Assembly: GCF_002742385.2 (NCBI RefSeq)
Contig: NZ_MJBI02000012.1
Location: forward strand, 1-36,579
Direction: 5' to 3'
Source of the DNA: Macrococcoides goetzii
GTDB taxonomy: Bacteria; Bacillota; Bacilli; Staphylococcales; Staphylococcaceae
DNA length: 36,579 nucleotides
The notes below the pieces were generated by a model that was not told the DNA's origin, ran no database searches, and worked only from the letters and a program-made list of their open reading frames with translations. Positions 11,902 through 22,186 of the stretch are shown here, in pieces (the first letter of the stretch is position 1; each line of letters starts with the position of its first letter). Made by a program: the position numbers and the translations under genes.

Positions 11902-11946
11902 AAATTAAAACCTATTCCATATGGAATAGGTTTTAATTTTTTTATT
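11901..11946 (+). terminator. Strong intrinsic terminator after veg
   Basis: A perfect 18-bp stem (AAAATTAAAACCTATTCC with its complement) around ATAT, followed by a T run. It is nearly symmetric and could act on both strands. Confidence 0.9.
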
Positions 11947-11949
11947 TTG

Positions 11950-11963
11950 CATTTCATGAAATG
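11950..11963. promoter_or_regulatory. 14-bp perfect palindrome in the ispE promoter region
   Basis: CATTTCATGAAATG is its own reverse complement. It lies roughly at the -35 position for the extended -10 TGATAAAAT at 11979-11987, a typical place for a repressor operator. No regulator is assigned. Confidence 0.4.
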
Positions 11964-11978
11964 GTATAACGTGAGTTG

Positions 11979-11995
11979 TGATAAAATAATATAAT
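11979..11995 (+). promoter_or_regulatory. Candidate -10 region for ispE
   Basis: TGATAAAAT (extended -10 form) is followed directly by TATAAT at 11990-11995, so two overlapping -10 choices exist about 30-40 bases before ispE. No clear -35 is seen. Confidence 0.4.
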
Positions 11996-12022
11996 ATTAA
12001 AAACTATGAGTGAGGAATTATT

Positions 12023-12874
12023 ATGATTTATGAAAATGCATCAGCAAAAATCAATTTGACATTAGACACTTTATATAAACGAGAAGATGGATATCATGAA
12101 GTAGAGATGATTATGACAACAGTAGATTTATATGATCGTTTGACTTTAGAGAAACGTAAAGACAAGCAAATCGTATTAAAAGTTGAGCACTTATATGTAC
12201 CGAATGATAACCGTAACTTAGCATATAAAGCAGCAAAGATTATGATGGAGCGCTATAATCTGGATTGCGGGGTGACAATCACATTGGATAAGACGATCCC
12301 GATAGCAGCCGGTCTTGCGGGTGGCTCAAGCGATGCAGCAGCGACATTTCGTGGTATGAATAGATTGTTTGAATTAGGATTGTCTCTTGATACATTGGCA
12401 GAACATGCAGCTGAAATCGGTTCAGATATTTCATTCTGTGTGCATGGCAAGACGAGTCTTTGCACAGGCCGTGGTGAGCAGTTGCAACATTTACCTAAAC
12501 CACCTGCTTGCTGGGTCATCTTAGCAAAACCTGATATTAGCGTTTCTACACAAGAGGTGTATACTGCGCTTGATTTAACAAAACCTCACGCAAAGATTGA
12601 TAGTAAGGCTTGTGCTGAAGCAATTGAGAATGGTGATTATAGCGAAATGATTCGCCATTTAGGAAATCGTTTAGAATCCGTCACTATTGAAATGCATCCG
12701 ATTATCCAGACATTAAAAGATACGATGATGAAAGCTGGCGCAGATATAGCGATGATGAGTGGCAGCGGTCCAACAGTTTACGGATTAGCAGCGAAAGAAC
12801 GTCAGGCAAAGAGTGTAGTCAATGCGCTTAAAGGTTGTTGTAAAGAAGTATATATGGTGCGCATGTTAGGATGA
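12023..12874 (+). CDS. ispE: 4-diphosphocytidyl-2-C-methyl-D-erythritol kinase family protein
   Basis: A GHMP-superfamily kinase of 283 residues. NASAKINLTLDTLYKREDGYHEVEMIM at the N-terminus is diagnostic of IspE, PIAAGLAGGSSDAAA (about 92-106) is the ATP-binding glycine loop, and MMSGSGPTVYGL near 247 is motif 3. In the MEP pathway IspE phosphorylates CDP-methylerythritol. Staphylococcaceae make isoprenoids by the mevalonate route, yet keep this gene beside purR, so the true substrate is doubtful. No other MEP gene is in the window. Confidence 0.9.
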   Translation: MIYENASAKINLTLDTLYKREDGYHEVEMIMTTVDLYDRLTLEKRKDKQIVLKVEHLYVPNDNRNLAYKAAKIMMERYNLDCGVTITLDKTIPIAAGLAGGSSDAAATFRGMNRLFELGLSLDTLAEHAAEIGSDISFCVHGKTSLCTGRGEQLQHLPKPPACWVILAKPDISVSTQEVYTALDLTKPHAKIDSKACAEAIENGDYSEMIRHLGNRLESVTIEMHPIIQTLKDTMMKAGADIAMMSGSGPTVYGLAAKERQAKSVVNALKGCCKEVYMVRMLG

Positions 12875-12880
12875 ATATAA

Positions 12881-12893
12881 ATTCCCGAACATT
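12881..12893 (+). promoter_or_regulatory. PurBox ahead of purR
   Basis: ATTCCCGAACATT matches the Bacillus PurR box AWWWCCGAACWWT at 12 of 13 positions. It overlaps the -35 position (CGAACA, 12886-12891) of the promoter whose TATAAT lies at 12910-12915. This suggests that PurR represses its own gene. I do not see the second, inverted half-site of the Bacillus arrangement. Confidence 0.65.
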
Positions 12894-12915
12894 TATGGTA
12901 TATTTAACGTATAAT
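12886..12915 (+). promoter_or_regulatory. purR promoter
   Basis: A perfect TATAAT at 12910-12915 with a weak -35 (CGAACA) 18 bases upstream, inside the PurBox. The purR start codon is 21 bases after the -10. Confidence 0.55.
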
Positions 12916-12935
12916 ATGCGTAAAGAGGGATTTTA

Positions 12936-13763
12936 ATGAAGTTTAAAAGAAGTGAAAGAATCGTTTATATGACAAGTTACTTGTTGAGTCATCCTAATGA
13001 GCTTGTACCGTTGACGTATTTTGTAGATAAATTCGGTCAGGCAAAGTCTTCAATCAGTGAAGATGTACAAATCATCAAAGATACTTTTATCAAAGAAGAA
13101 ATCGGAACAATCACTACGACTGCAGGAGCAAGTGGTGGTGTAACGTTTAAGCATAAGATGTTTTATAAAGAAGCCGATCAATTGATTTCTCAGTTGTGTG
13201 AAATGCTGCAGGAGAAAGAACGATTGCTGCCAGGTGGCTATCTTTTTATGTCCGATGTTGTAGGGACACCGAGTTTATTAAATCAAGTTGGAAAGCTCAT
13301 TGCAACGATGTATATGGATGAAGAGTTAGATGCTGTCGTAACGATTGCAACGAAAGGTATTTCATTAGCAAATGCAGTTGCAAGTATACTTAATCTGCCT
13401 GTTGTCGTAATTCGTAAAGACAATAAGGTCACAGAAGGATCAACGGTTTCGATAAATTATGTTTCAGGTTCTTCACGAAAAATTGAAACAATGGTATTAT
13501 CAAAAAGGACATTACCTGAAGGTTCAAAAGTTTTAATTGTAGATGATTTTATGCGTGCGGGCGGATCAATTACAGGTGTTATGAATTTAATGAATGAGTT
13601 TAAAGCCACTGTTAAAGGGGTAACAGTCTTAGTAGAATCAAAAGAAGTTAAAAATCGCTTGATTCAAGACTATACCTCTTTAGTGAAATTATCCGACGTA
13701 GATGAATATAATCAATCTTTTACAGTTGAAAAAGGTAATTGCTTAGAAAAATTTTCGAAATAA
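12936..13763 (+). CDS. purR: Purine operon repressor PurR
   Basis: The Gram-positive PurR regulates purine synthesis and transport genes and is released by PRPP. The 275-residue protein has an N-terminal winged-helix (KRSERIVYMTSYLLSHPNELVPL onward, to about residue 75) and a C-terminal phosphoribosyltransferase-like domain with the PRPP motif VLIVDDFMRAGGSITG near 198-213. AGAGGGA precedes the ATG. ridA follows 15 bases later. In staphylococci, purR mutations derepress purine synthesis and raise virulence-factor expression. A sigma-B-like promoter lies inside the 3' part. Confidence 0.95.
   Translation: MKFKRSERIVYMTSYLLSHPNELVPLTYFVDKFGQAKSSISEDVQIIKDTFIKEEIGTITTTAGASGGVTFKHKMFYKEADQLISQLCEMLQEKERLLPGGYLFMSDVVGTPSLLNQVGKLIATMYMDEELDAVVTIATKGISLANAVASILNLPVVVIRKDNKVTEGSTVSINYVSGSSRKIETMVLSKRTLPEGSKVLIVDDFMRAGGSITGVMNLMNEFKATVKGVTVLVESKEVKNRLIQDYTSLVKLSDVDEYNQSFTVEKGNCLEKFSK
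13598..13623 (+). promoter_or_regulatory. Sigma-B-type promoter candidate inside purR, ahead of ridA-spoVG
   Basis: GTTTAA, a 14-base spacer and GGGTAA fit the sigma-B consensus GTTTWW-N12-15-GGGWAW. It lies about 155 bases upstream of ridA. In S. aureus the yabJ-spoVG pair is sigma-B dependent, which supports the call. Being inside a coding region, it could also be chance. Confidence 0.5.
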
Positions 13764-13778
13764 AAAGGAGATATCATC

Positions 13779-14156
13779 ATGAAATCTATTTTCGCAAAAA
13801 ATGCACCGGCAGCAATTGGACCATACAGCCACGCTGTTGTAGTTAACAATATGGTTTATACAAGTGGACAAATTCCACTGACTATAGATGGTGAAGTAAT
13901 AGGTGATGACGTTGCAGAGCAAACGAAGCAAGTATTAGAAAACTTATCAGCTGTATTAGAAGAAAGTGGATCGAATTTAAATTCAGTAGTAAAAACAATG
14001 ATTTTTATTAGTGATATGAATGACTTCCCAATCATCAATGAAGTATATGGCGAATATTTCAATGCGCACCTTCCTGCAAGAAGTTGTGTTGAAGTGAGTC
14101 GTCTTCCTAAAGATGTGAAAGTTGAGATTGAAGCGGTAGCTCTAAAAGTTAAGTAG
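13779..14156 (+). CDS. ridA: RidA family 2-iminobutanoate/2-iminopropanoate deaminase (YabJ)
   Basis: RidA hydrolyses reactive enamine/imine intermediates made by PLP enzymes. The 125-residue protein matches the family from [25 protein letters not shown] (residues 9-33) to the conserved arginine segment [22 protein letters not shown] near the C-terminus. AAAGGAG precedes the ATG. It lies between purR and spoVG, as in Bacillus and Staphylococcus, where ridA was first named yabJ and linked to purine repression. Confidence 0.95.
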   Translation: MKSIFAKNAPAAIGPYSHAVVVNNMVYTSGQIPLTIDGEVIGDDVAEQTKQVLENLSAVLEESGSNLNSVVKTMIFISDMNDFPIINEVYGEYFNAHLPARSCVEVSRLPKDVKVEIEAVALKVK

Positions 14157-14192
14157 ATTTTTAACTTACATTTTATTAGGAGGCTATCTAAG

Positions 14193-14579
14193 ATGAAAGT
14201 CACAGATGTTAGAATGAGAAAATTAGCTACGGACAGTAGAATGAAAGCATTGGTATCAATTACGCTGGATGAGGCATTTGTTATTCATGATTTACGCGTT
14301 ATTGAAGGGAACAACGGATTATTCGTAGCAATGCCGAGTAAACGTACTGCAGATGGCGAATTCCGTGACATCGCCCATCCAATTAATAGCGAAATGCGTC
14401 AAGAAATTCAGGCTGCAGTCATGAAAGTATATGACGAAACTGAAGCGATTGATCCAAGTGAATTAGGAAAGAATAATCATAACGACGATGTGGATACTGC
14501 TGAAGATGCTACAAGTGAAGCAGCACCTAATTTAGTAGAATCTGATTCACAAACGACAGTTGAAGAAGATTTAAAATAA
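14193..14579 (+). CDS. spoVG: SpoVG regulatory nucleic-acid-binding protein with extended acidic tail
   Basis: SpoVG is a small DNA- and RNA-binding regulator; in S. aureus it controls capsule, virulence and antibiotic-resistance genes downstream of sigma-B. The first 85 or so residues are canonical: [20 protein letters not shown], then [22 protein letters not shown] and [12 protein letters not shown]. The protein is 128 residues, against about 100 in S. aureus. The extra C-terminal 40 residues are Asp/Glu/Ser/Thr-rich ([15 protein letters not shown] and onward) and probably disordered. GGAGG precedes the ATG, and a strong terminator follows. Confidence 0.94.
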   Translation: MKVTDVRMRKLATDSRMKALVSITLDEAFVIHDLRVIEGNNGLFVAMPSKRTADGEFRDIAHPINSEMRQEIQAAVMKVYDETEAIDPSELGKNNHNDDVDTAEDATSEAAPNLVESDSQTTVEEDLK

Positions 14580-14598
14580 TTGAAATGAAATAGTGAAT

Positions 14599-16095
<1,497 letters not shown>

Positions 16096-16182
16096 TAATG
16101 TATAATATTAAGGTCATAGTAAAGTTATTTCATATACAGAAAGCGATAAATAATACGATATCTAAAATGGGGGCATTACAAA

Positions 16183-17151
16183 ATGATGATGAATAATGAA
16201 TACAGAAATACAACTTTAAAGATTTTTTCTTTAAACGCTAACCAGCCTTTAGCTGAAGAAATTGCTAAAGAGGTTGGGATTCCTTTAGGGAAATCAAGTG
16301 TTAAACGTTTCAGTGATGGAGAAGTTCAAATTAACATCGAAGAAAGTATTCGTGGATGTGACGTATTTATCGTTCAACCAACATCAAATCCAGTAAATGA
16401 GCATTTAATGGAATTATTAATCATGATTGATGCATTAAAACGTGCTTCAGCAGTTACAATTAACGTTGTAATGCCTTATTATGGTTATGCACGTCAAGAC
16501 CGTAAAGCACGTAGCCGTGAGCCAATCACTGCGAAATTAGTCGCAGATATGATCGAAAAAGCAGGAGCAGACCGCGTTATTGCTTTAGACTTACATGCGC
16601 CTCAAATTCAAGGTTTCTTTGATTTACCGATTGACCACTTAATGGGTGTACCTATCCTTTCTGATTATTTTGAAGCGAAAGAAGAAATCGATAAAGATTC
16701 ATTGGTTATCGTTTCACCTGACCATGGCGGAGTGACACGTGCGCGTAAGATGGCAGACCGTTTAAAAGCACCGATCGCGATTATCGATAAACGTCGTCCG
16801 AAACCAAATGTATCTGAAGTAATGAATATCGTTGGAGACATTGACGGGAAAACTGCAATCATCATTGATGACATCATCGATACAGCAGGTACAATCACAT
16901 TAGCTGCTCAAGCGTTAATCGACAAAGGTGCAAAAGAAGTATATGCATGCTGTACACATCCTGTATTATCAGGCCCTGCTTATGAGAGAATTGAAAACTC
17001 AGCAATTAAAGAATTAGTTGTTACAAACTCTATTTTATTACCTGAAGAAAATAAACCAGCGAAAATTAAACAGTTATCAGTTGGTGAATTATTAGCACAA
17101 GCGATTGTTCGAGTATATGAACAAGAATCTGTAAGTATTTTATTTGATTAA
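16183..17151 (+). CDS. prs: Ribose-phosphate pyrophosphokinase
   Basis: This enzyme makes PRPP from ribose-5-phosphate and ATP, for nucleotide, His and Trp synthesis. PRPP is also the PurR inducer, so it links functionally to purR nearby. The 322-residue protein has [22 protein letters not shown] (ATP-binding flexible region near 105-126), a metal-binding segment [12 protein letters not shown] near 137, and the PRPP loop [16 protein letters not shown] near 227. Three consecutive ATG codons follow GGGGG, so the exact first Met is uncertain by one or two residues. A near-perfect terminator follows. Confidence 0.97.
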   Translation: MMMNNEYRNTTLKIFSLNANQPLAEEIAKEVGIPLGKSSVKRFSDGEVQINIEESIRGCDVFIVQPTSNPVNEHLMELLIMIDALKRASAVTINVVMPYYGYARQDRKARSREPITAKLVADMIEKAGADRVIALDLHAPQIQGFFDLPIDHLMGVPILSDYFEAKEEIDKDSLVIVSPDHGGVTRARKMADRLKAPIAIIDKRRPKPNVSEVMNIVGDIDGKTAIIIDDIIDTAGTITLAAQALIDKGAKEVYACCTHPVLSGPAYERIENSAIKELVVTNSILLPEENKPAKIKQLSVGELLAQAIVRVYEQESVSILFD

Positions 17152-17160
17152 TAGTGCTTT

Positions 17161-17197
17161 AGACACAATGTTTATGCCTAGCATTGTGTCTTTTTTT
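17161..17197 (+). terminator. Intrinsic terminator after prs
   Basis: AGACACAATG and CATTGTGTCT form a perfect 10-bp stem around an 11-base loop, followed by seven T. Confidence 0.9.
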
Positions 17198-17224
17198 ATT
17201 CTTTTAAAATTTTTGAATAAAAAT

Positions 17225-17249
17225 GTTTAGAAGAAGTTTAACGGGGTAT
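17225..17249 (+). promoter_or_regulatory. Sigma-B-type promoter candidate for rplY/ctc
   Basis: GTTTAG, a 13-base spacer and GGGTAT match the sigma-B consensus (GTTTAA, GGGTAT) at 11 of 12 positions. B. subtilis ctc is a classic sigma-B gene, so the context fits. The -10 lies about 115 bases before the start codon. No comparable sigma-A promoter was seen in the gap. Confidence 0.65.
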
Positions 17250-17255
17250 TAATTA

Positions 17256-17364
17256 ATTATGTGATGAACATTTAAGACAAATAAACACTTTGCAAGCAGG
17301 TTACCACAACTGATGGGTAAGGTGTAGGAGCGCAAAGAAGTGCGCACAAAAGGAGTAATAATAT
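17256..17364 (+). promoter_or_regulatory. Structured 5' leader of rplY/ctc
   Basis: The leader of about 105 bases can form hairpin 1 (TTACC 17301-17305 with GGTAA 17316-17320) and hairpin 2 (GCGCA 17330-17334 with TGCGC 17341-17345), which ends just before the ribosome site AAAAGGAG. A long-range helix CTTTGC (17288-17293) with GCAAAG (17332-17337) competes with hairpin 2. GATGGGTA and GTGTAGGAGCG resemble the 5S loop-E strands that L25 binds. Autoregulation by L25 is possible but not shown. Confidence 0.4.
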
Positions 17365-18039
17365 ATGAGTAAATTAAAAGCAACGATTAGACAAGGTAAA
17401 CAAACACGTTCAAGTTTAAACAAAGTACGTAACGAAGGTAAGATTCCAGCTGTAGTATACGGTTATGGTGCTAAAAACACTTCAGTTAAAGTTGAAGAAG
17501 TTGATTTCATTAAAGTAATCCGTGAAGTTGGACGTAACGGTGTTATCGAACTAGAAGTAGGTTCAAACACAGTTAAAGTAATGGTATCTGACTACCAAAT
17601 CAATCCAATTAAAAACAAAATTACACATATCGACTTTTTAGCAATCAATATGAAAGCTGAATTAACAGTTGATGTAGTAGTAAACTTAGTTGGTGAAGCT
17701 GAAGGCGCTAAAGAAGGCGGCGTTGTTCAGCAACCATTATTCCAATTATCAGTTACTGCAACACCGGATGATATCCCTGAAAACATTGAAGTTGATGTTA
17801 CTGAATTAAATATCGGTGATACAATCACTGTTGGTGATTTAAAAGCAGATAAAGCTTACACTATCAACAATGAAGACGATGAAGCAATCGTATCTGTTGT
17901 ACCACCTACAGTTGAAGAAGAGCCTGAAGAAGAAGGCGAAGAAGCTGTTGAAGGTGAAGAAGCAGAAGGAACTGAAGTTGCTGAAGGTGAAGAAGAAGCT
18001 GCTGAAGGTGAAGAGAAATCAGAAGAAAAAGCTGAATAA
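17365..18039 (+). CDS. rplY: 50S ribosomal protein L25, general stress protein Ctc
   Basis: L25/Ctc binds 5S rRNA in the large subunit and, in Bacillus, is induced by stress. The 224-residue protein has the N-terminal 5S-binding L25 domain (1 to about 92: [35 protein letters not shown]) and the TL5-type C-terminal beta domain (about 95-185). A tail of about 40 residues is made almost only of Glu, Gly, Ala and Val, with repeated [10 protein letters not shown] units. AAAAGGAG precedes the ATG. The start and fold match staphylococcal Ctc. Confidence 0.95.
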   Translation: MSKLKATIRQGKQTRSSLNKVRNEGKIPAVVYGYGAKNTSVKVEEVDFIKVIREVGRNGVIELEVGSNTVKVMVSDYQINPIKNKITHIDFLAINMKAELTVDVVVNLVGEAEGAKEGGVVQQPLFQLSVTATPDDIPENIEVDVTELNIGDTITVGDLKADKAYTINNEDDEAIVSVVPPTVEEEPEEEGEEAVEGEEAEGTEVAEGEEEAAEGEEKSEEKAE

Positions 18040-18051
18040 TTATTCGGATTC

Positions 18052-18082
18052 AAGAGACATACTTTTGTATGTCTCTTTTTTT
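18052..18082 (+). terminator. Intrinsic terminator after rplY
   Basis: AAGAGACATAC and GTATGTCTCTT form an 11-bp stem around TTTT, followed by T. It overlaps the -35 of the likely pth promoter. Confidence 0.9.
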
Positions 18083-18092
18083 ATATTATAAT
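18065..18092 (+). promoter_or_regulatory. Candidate pth-mfd promoter
   Basis: TTGTAT, a 16-base spacer and a perfect TATAAT. The -35 lies in the 3' arm of the rplY terminator hairpin. Confidence 0.45.
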
Positions 18093-18122
18093 AGTGATAA
18101 TGATTAAGCGGAGGATTTGAAT

Positions 18123-18692
18123 ATGAAATGTATCGTAGGATTAGGTAATATAGGTAAGAAATATGAAGATACACGACATAATGTAGGATTTATGGTCGTA
18201 GATGAATTTTTGAAGAAACATAATATAGATTTAGATAAGCAGAAATTTAAAGGAAACTATACGGTAGCAAATATTAATGGTGAAAAAGTGCTGATTATTG
18301 AACCGATGACGTATATGAATTTATCAGGTGAAGCGGTTCGTCCGTTAATGGATTATTATAAAATAGCTGTAGAGGATTTAGTTGTTCTATATGACGATCT
18401 TGATATGCCTCAAGGTCGTATTCGTATTCGTCAAAAAGGTTCTGCTGGTGGACAGAATGGCATGCGCTCAATTATACAACATTTAGGAACACAGGAATTT
18501 AAGCGTATTCGTTTAGGCATTGGTCGTCCTGAAGGACGTAAACCTGTTGTGGATTATGTGTTACAGAAATTTAGTGAGGACGAAATGATAACGATGCAGA
18601 AAGTGATTGATCATACAATCGAAGCACTTGAAACATTTATCGGTGGAGAGCGCTTCGAAAATGTTATGAATCAATATAATGGTGATGTATGA
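18123..18692 (+). CDS. pth: Peptidyl-tRNA hydrolase
   Basis: Pth releases peptides from prematurely dropped peptidyl-tRNA. The 189-residue protein has [18 protein letters not shown] (with catalytic His), [11 protein letters not shown] near 65 and the [14 protein letters not shown] segment with the catalytic Asp near 93. It ends with [16 protein letters not shown] at 18110-18115 sets the ATG at 18123; an in-frame TTG at 18117 is too close to it. The stop overlaps the mfd start (ATGA). Confidence 0.96.
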   Translation: MKCIVGLGNIGKKYEDTRHNVGFMVVDEFLKKHNIDLDKQKFKGNYTVANINGEKVLIIEPMTYMNLSGEAVRPLMDYYKIAVEDLVVLYDDLDMPQGRIRIRQKGSAGGQNGMRSIIQHLGTQEFKRIRLGIGRPEGRKPVVDYVLQKFSEDEMITMQKVIDHTIEALETFIGGERFENVMNQYNGDV

Positions 18693-21600
18693 GACAGATA
18701 ATAGATAAATTGTTGAAAAGTGATGAACGATTTAATGAGTATAATGATTCACTCGGTAAACAAAATATATTGGTGACGGGTTTAAATCCAAGTGCAAAAG
18801 CCGTAATTTTAGCGGAAAGTTATTTAAGCCATAAAAAACAAATGATTGTCGTGACAAGTAACTTGTTTCAGGCAGAAAAATTAGAAAACGATTTAGCACA
18901 ACTCATTGATGAAGAGGAACTATTTAAATTTCCGGTACAAGATATTATGATTGAAGAGTTCTCGACAAAAAGTCCGGATCTAATGCGTGAGCGTATCCGT
19001 ACACTTACCCACTTGGCGAAAGGTCAAGCTGGGTTATTTCTCGTGCCGATTAACGGGCTTCAAAAGCTTGTAAGTCGACCGGAATTGTTTACAGGCTATC
19101 ATCGTGAAATAAAAATTGGAGAAGATATTGATCTCATTCAATTACAACAAGATTTAGTAGATATGGGATACCAGAAAAGTGAGCGCGTAACGACGCTTGG
19201 TCAGTTTTCAGTACGTGGTGGATTAATTGATATTTTCCCGATGATTGGTGAGCCGGTCCGCATTGAATTATTCGATACTGAAGTTGATGCTATTCGTTAT
19301 TTTGATGCGGATAGTCAACGTTCATTAAATAATATCGATTCAGTTGAAATTTCTACAGCAAGTGAATTTATTTTTACGAGTAAAGATATAGAATTACTGG
19401 AATCTAATTTATCTGATGCATTTGAGGCAACACGCCAAAAGATTGCGACAAATGTGAGAGATGATTTACGTGATACGTATCAAACCATCAAAATGAATAT
19501 GGGAGAAATACTTAATCATAATATTTTACGTCGCGTTGTAAAATTTGCTTATGATAAAGAGACGACGATTATTGATTACTTTGATAAAGAAGCAATTGTA
19601 ATTGTCGATGAAATTAATCGTGTAAATGAAGCGATAGAATCAAGTATTCGAGAAACAAGTGAATTTCACCAATCTTTAATTGAATCGGGTCGTGGATTTG
19701 TCGGACAGACATTCATTAAAGAAGATAGCTTTGAAACACTGATGAATCAATTTAATGTGGCATACTTTACATTGTTTACTGCTTCTATGCCAGTGAAGTT
19801 ACAAAATATCTATAAATTCTCTTGTAAACCATTGCAGCAATTTTACGGACAATATGATTTAATGTTTTCAGAGTTTGACCGTTTCAGAAAAAATGACTTC
19901 AATATCGTTGTACTGGCAAGTAATGCAACGAGAAAAGATAAGATTAAATCAATGCTAGCTGATATGAAATTACCTGTAACGCTTGATACTAAGGGAAGTA
20001 AACCGGGTATTAATACAATTGTCGAAGGTGATTTGTCAGAAGGTTTCGAGTTACCGTTTATGAAACTTGTGGTTGTCACTGAACGCGAGCTATTTAAATT
20101 ACGTAAAGAAAAACCGAAACGTACGAAGAAGTTATCGAATGCCGAGAAAATTAAGTCTTATCAGGAATTAAATGTTGGTGACTACATTGTCCATGTGCAT
20201 CATGGCGTAGGACGTTATATGGGTGTTGAGACCTTACTTGTCAATAAGATGCATAAAGACTATATTAAAATTCAATATAAAGGGACTGATCAACTGTTTG
20301 TGCCAGTCGATCAAATGAATTATGTTCAAAAGTTTGTCGGGTCAGAAGATAAAGAGCCGAAGCTAAACAAACTCGGCGGCACAGAATGGAAAAAGACAAA
20401 AGCGCGCGTTCAACAAAGCGTTGAAGATATCGCTGAAGAATTATTGAAGTTATATCAGGAGCGAGAGCGCGTTGAAGGATATCAGTTCGGACCTGATACT
20501 GAGGCGCAGGAAACGTTTGAAATGGATTTTCCGTATGAACCAACTGCAGACCAGGTACAAAGTCTCGTTGAAATTAAACAAGATATGGAAAAACGTAAAC
20601 CGATGGATCGTCTGCTTTGTGGAGATGTTGGTTACGGTAAAACTGAAGTCGCTGTTCGTGCAGCGTTCAAAGCAGTACTTGATGGTAAGCAAGTTGCATT
20701 TTTAGTACCAACGACAATACTCGCACAACAACATTATGAGACGTTGATTGAGCGTATGCAGGATTATCCGGTGGAAATACAGATGATGAGCCGTTTCAGA
20801 TCAAAGAAAGAAATTGACGAAACGAAAAAAGGATTAAAGTCTGGATTTGTTGATATTGTAGTTGGTACGCATAAACTACTCAGCAAAGATATTGTGTATA
20901 AAGATTTAGGCTTGCTTATCGTCGATGAGGAGCAACGATTTGGTGTTACGCATAAAGAGAAAATTAAAGCGTTGAAGACAAATGTCGATGTATTAACGCT
21001 TACAGCAACACCAATTCCAAGAACACTGCATATGAGTTTACTGGGTGTACGTGACTTATCGGTCATTGAAACACCACCGGAAAATAGATTTCCAGTACAG
21101 ACGTATGTACTGGAATATCAACATAACTTTATTAAAGAAGCGATGGAACGTGAATTAGCACGTAATGGACAAGTATTTTATCTATACAATCGTGTAGCGA
21201 GCATTTATCAGAAAGCTGAACAGTTAGAGATGATGATGCCGGACGCGCGCATTGCTGTTGCGCATGGTCAATTATCAGAACGTGAACTCGAAGAAACGAT
21301 GCTTGGGTTTATTAATGGTGAATACGACATTTTAGTGACAACAACAATTATCGAAACGGGTGTCGATGTACCGAATGCCAATACTTTAATTATTGAAGAT
21401 GCAGACCGATTTGGCTTAAGCCAACTCTATCAGTTACGTGGTCGCGTCGGTCGTAGTAATCGTATTAGTTATGCCTACTTCTTGCATGCACCAAATAAAG
21501 TGCTCACTGAAGTAGCTGAACAGCGTCTACAGGCAATTAAAGAATTTACTGAACTTGGCTCTGGTTTCAAAATTGCGATGCGTGATTTAAATATTCGTGG

Positions 21601-22186
21601 TGCAGGGAATTTATTAGGACGTCAGCAACATGGATTTATTGATTCTGTAGGGTATGATCTGTATTCTGAAATGCTGCAGCAAGCGGTTAATGAAAAGCGT
21701 GGTATTAAACAAGTCGAAGAAGTGCCTCAACTAGAAATAGAAGTCGAGGTTGATGCATATATTCCTGCTGACTATATTCGTGAAGAGCAAGCGAAGATTG
21801 AATTTTATAAAAAGCTACGCAGCGTAACGACAGAATCAGAATTAATGGATATTCAGGATGAAATGACCGATCGATACGGTGAATATCCAGAAGCGGTTGA
21901 CCAGTTAATGAAGATCGTTGAAATCAGGATAAATGCTATAGCATTTGGTATTGTGAATGTGAAAGATACCGGTAAAACAGTTATACTAGAGTCAAGTATA
22001 GCTACGACGAATAAAATTAACGGTGAACGTTTATTTAAAGCGACAGAAGATTTCGGTCGAGACTTAAAGATAGAATATAAAGACAATAAAATGACATTTA
22101 CGCTGAAGAAAAATACAAACTGGCTTTCTGCATTAGTACAACTCACGCGTCAAATACAAGAAGGAATCGAGTTTGATGGAGAATAA
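18689..22186 (+). CDS. mfd: Transcription-repair coupling factor
   Basis: Mfd is a DNA translocase that removes RNA polymerase stalled at lesions and recruits UvrA. The 1165-residue protein has a UvrB-like N-terminal part (about 1-350), the RNA-polymerase-interacting domain (from [20 protein letters not shown] near 490) and superfamily 2 helicase motifs (Walker [13 protein letters not shown] near 640, DEEQ box near 744, [13 protein letters not shown] near 770, QLRGRVGRS near 910). The TRCF C-terminal domain follows. It overlaps pth by four bases and the next gene by 11. No motif is missing. Confidence 0.97.
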   Translation: MRQIIDKLLKSDERFNEYNDSLGKQNILVTGLNPSAKAVILAESYLSHKKQMIVVTSNLFQAEKLENDLAQLIDEEELFKFPVQDIMIEEFSTKSPDLMRERIRTLTHLAKGQAGLFLVPINGLQKLVSRPELFTGYHREIKIGEDIDLIQLQQDLVDMGYQKSERVTTLGQFSVRGGLIDIFPMIGEPVRIELFDTEVDAIRYFDADSQRSLNNIDSVEISTASEFIFTSKDIELLESNLSDAFEATRQKIATNVRDDLRDTYQTIKMNMGEILNHNILRRVVKFAYDKETTIIDYFDKEAIVIVDEINRVNEAIESSIRETSEFHQSLIESGRGFVGQTFIKEDSFETLMNQFNVAYFTLFTASMPVKLQNIYKFSCKPLQQFYGQYDLMFSEFDRFRKNDFNIVVLASNATRKDKIKSMLADMKLPVTLDTKGSKPGINTIVEGDLSEGFELPFMKLVVVTERELFKLRKEKPKRTKKLSNAEKIKSYQELNVGDYIVHVHHGVGRYMGVETLLVNKMHKDYIKIQYKGTDQLFVPVDQMNYVQKFVGSEDKEPKLNKLGGTEWKKTKARVQQSVEDIAEELLKLYQERERVEGYQFGPDTEAQETFEMDFPYEPTADQVQSLVEIKQDMEKRKPMDRLLCGDVGYGKTEVAVRAAFKAVLDGKQVAFLVPTTILAQQHYETLIERMQDYPVEIQMMSRFRSKKEIDETKKGLKSGFVDIVVGTHKLLSKDIVYKDLGLLIVDEEQRFGVTHKEKIKALKTNVDVLTLTATPIPRTLHMSLLGVRDLSVIETPPENRFPVQTYVLEYQHNFIKEAMERELARNGQVFYLYNRVASIYQKAEQLEMMMPDARIAVAHGQLSERELEETMLGFINGEYDILVTTTIIETGVDVPNANTLIIEDADRFGLSQLYQLRGRVGRSNRISYAYFLHAPNKVLTEVAEQRLQAIKEFTELGSGFKIAMRDLNIRGAGNLLGRQQHGFIDSVGYDLYSEMLQQAVNEKRGIKQVEEVPQLEIEVEVDAYIPADYIREEQAKIEFYKKLRSVTTESELMDIQDEMTDRYGEYPEAVDQLMKIVEIRINAIAFGIVNVKDTGKTVILESSIATTNKINGERLFKATEDFGRDLKIEYKDNKMTFTLKKNTNWLSALVQLTRQIQEGIEFDGE

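Noticed and set aside
17870-18091. Lysine-rich plus-strand frame at the end of rplY
   Set aside because: It is the out-of-frame reading of the Glu-rich rplY tail and runs through the rplY terminator.
20265-21066. Several antisense or alternate frames within mfd
   Set aside because: They are shadows of a conserved helicase gene; none shows an independent motif or start signal.
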